From contig CAYLNM010000209.1 in assembly GCA_964385045.1 (NCBI GenBank), positions 1 through 6,140 of the forward strand: a stretch of DNA of 6,140 nt. Direction: 5' to 3'. The stretch's first letter is position 1; every line of letters begins with the position of its first letter. Below the pieces are notes generated by a model. That model was given only the letters and a program-made list of their open reading frames with translations, was not told the DNA's origin and ran no database searches. The stretch comes from CAYLNM01 sp964385045. GTDB taxonomy: Bacteria > Planctomycetota > Phycisphaerae > Phycisphaerales > SM1A02. Positions 5,056 through 6,140 of the stretch are shown piece by piece. The translations under genes were made by a program, and so were the position numbers.

Positions 5056-6140
5056 TCACGAACCGCGTGAGGGCCCGTCGGGCGTTCGGCCCGGAGGGTT
5101 TCGGGCGCCGGGGGCATCGGGGGCGCCCGGGGCACCGGGGGCACCCGCCTCGTCCGGCAGGCCGTCGGCGGACGGCGTGTCGTGCGGCTCCACGTGCACG
5201 AGCACGGCGTCGACCTCGGGCAGCCGCGCGCGCACGTGCTGCTTCAGGATGCCGGTGATGCGGTGCGAGGCCGCGACCGTCATCCCGGGATCCACCTCGG
5301 CGTGGAGCACCGCGCGGTAGCCGCGACCCGAGCGGCGGGTCTCGCAGCGCTCGACGTCGCGCACGCCCTCGACCTCGAGGGCCGCGGTCCGGACCGCCTC
5401 GGCGACGTCGGGGGCGTGCTCGTCGAGCAGCTCGGCCAGCGGCTCGCGGAGGAGCCGCAGGCCGTTGACGATTACGATCGCGGCGGCGACGAGGGCGGCG
5501 AGCTCGTCCGCGACCGCCCAGGCGGGACCGCCGAGGCGGGCGGTGGCGATGCCGGCGAGCGCAGCGGCCGAGGTGATCGCGTCGGAGCGGTGGTGCCAGG
5601 CATCGGCCCGGCCGAGCGGGCTGTCGGCGGCGTCGGCCGAGCGGCGGGCGAGGCGGTGCATCGTCTCCTTGACCGCGATCACCGCGACGAGCACGACGAG
5701 CGTGAACGCGGCCGGGACCGGCTGCGGCCGGCCGAGGCCGCCCACCGCGGCCACCGCGATGCCGACGCCGGCCGCGATCACCATCAGTCCCACGGAGAGG
5801 GCGGCGAGCGCCTCGATCTTGCCGTGGCCGAAGGGGTGGTCCTCGTCGGCGGGCCGGGCCCCGTAGCGGAACGCGCCCCAGACCACGAGCGAGCCCGCGA
5901 GGTCCACCAGCGACTCGACCGCGTCGGCGACGAGGGCGAAGGACTGCCCGACGATGCCGGCCACGAGCTTGACGAGGGCGAGGCCCGCGTTGACCGCGAG
6001 ACCGATCGCGGCGGTCCGTTCGGGGGCGGCCCGCTCGGGGGCGGCGCGGGCCGGCGGCGAGGCGGCGGGAGCGACCGGGGCGGCCAGCTCGGGCGGGTCG
6101 GCCGGCGCCCCGCCGGACGGCTCGGCGGGCGGCTGGTCGC
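5056..6140 (-). CDS. Cation diffusion facilitator (CDF) metal/proton antiporter (5' end cut by window edge)
   Basis: The frame is open to base 6140, with 360 residues visible and no in-frame ATG, GTG or TTG between 5965 and 6140. The GTG at 5964 would start inside the first membrane helix, so the true start is outside the window. CDF proteins export Zn, Fe, Co, Mn or related divalent ions in exchange for protons. In visible numbering: a Pro/Ala-rich extension (1-40, with an AAPER repeat), TM1 (42-63), TM2 with ADAVESLVD (66-90), the loop motif HPFGHGKIE (101-109), TM3, TM4, TM5 with HHRSD (H182, D186), TM6, and the cytosolic ferredoxin-like domain (about 242-320) ending in VHVEP. The TM5 site is the usual HxxxD, but TM2 has E75xxxD79 where many members have D or H in the first position. 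The protein ends in a Gly-Ala-Pro repeat tail. It converges on the regulator gene. The ion cannot be fixed from sequence. Confidence 0.92.
   Translation of the reverse strand, partial: DQPPAEPSGGAPADPPELAAPVAPAASPPARAAPERAAPERTAAIGLAVNAGLALVKLVAGIVGQSFALVADAVESLVDLAGSLVVWGAFRYGARPADEDHPFGHGKIEALAALSVGLMVIAAGVGIAVAAVGGLGRPQPVPAAFTLVVLVAVIAVKETMHRLARRSADAADSPLGRADAWHHRSDAITSAAALAGIATARLGGPAWAVADELAALVAAAIVIVNGLRLLREPLAELLDEHAPDVAEAVRTAALEVEGVRDVERCETRRSGRGYRAVLHAEVDPGMTVAASHRITGILKQHVRARLPEVDAVLVHVEPHDTPSADGLPDEAGAPGAPGAPDAPGARNPPGRTPDGPSRGS
5104..5148. repeat. Five imperfect 9-bp tandem repeats in the transporter's 3' end
   Basis: Units of the form GGCrCCGGG run back to back (GGCGCCGGG, GGCATCGGG, GGCGCCCGG, GGCACCGGG, GGCACCCGC). 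Read on the minus strand in the CDF frame they encode GAPGAPGAPDAPGAR. The tract lies after the conserved VHVEP end of the cytosolic domain, so it can vary in copy number without touching the transport core. Confidence 0.7.

Noticed and set aside
3620..5059. Minus-strand 479-residue open frame opposite the kinase and regulator
   Set aside because: It is antisense to two genes with full motif sets, and its own product shows no recognisable domain.

Overview
The window is about three-quarters G+C by eye. It has strongly GC-biased third codon positions and long spurious open frames on both strands. A high-GC bacterium is clear. A planctomycete (Phycisphaerae-like) source is my best guess, because the left-edge membrane protein carries a CPxCGY zinc-ribbon motif of a kind common in planctomycete proteins. 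That assignment is inference, not proof.

Layout, left to right. (1) 1-443, minus: a small membrane protein, cut at the left edge, with two hydrophobic segments and then CPGCGY. (2) 464-1906, minus: a complete 480-residue beta-CASP metallo-beta-lactamase-fold RNA-processing nuclease, 20 bp upstream of gene 1 and probably co-transcribed with it. (3) 1907-2433: about 530 bp with no convincing gene, holding a 12-bp perfect palindrome near the nuclease start and one strong interrupted hairpin. (4) 2434-2739, minus: a small protein with the fold pattern of a heavy-metal-associated (HMA) domain but without the CxxC metal site. (5) 2740-2912: divergent intergenic region. (6) 2913-4190, plus: a soluble PAS-containing histidine kinase. 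(7) 4187-5023, plus: a NarL/FixJ-type response regulator whose ATG overlaps the kinase stop by 4 bp. (8) 5024-5055: a 32-bp convergent gap with a small GC hairpin. (9) 5056-6140, minus: a cation diffusion facilitator (CDF) transporter, cut at the right edge, with a Pro/Ala-rich N-terminal extension and a Gly-Ala-Pro repeat tail.

How they may work together: the kinase and regulator are a translationally coupled two-component pair. Flanking them are two genes related to metal-handling families, the degenerate HMA-like protein (divergent) and the CDF transporter (convergent). A metal- or redox-responsive circuit is possible, but only neighbourhood supports it. The nuclease and membrane protein look like a separate unit. 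I do not see a clear novel multi-gene system. The most unusual items are the HMA-like protein without its cysteines and the arginine-rich insertion in the nuclease.
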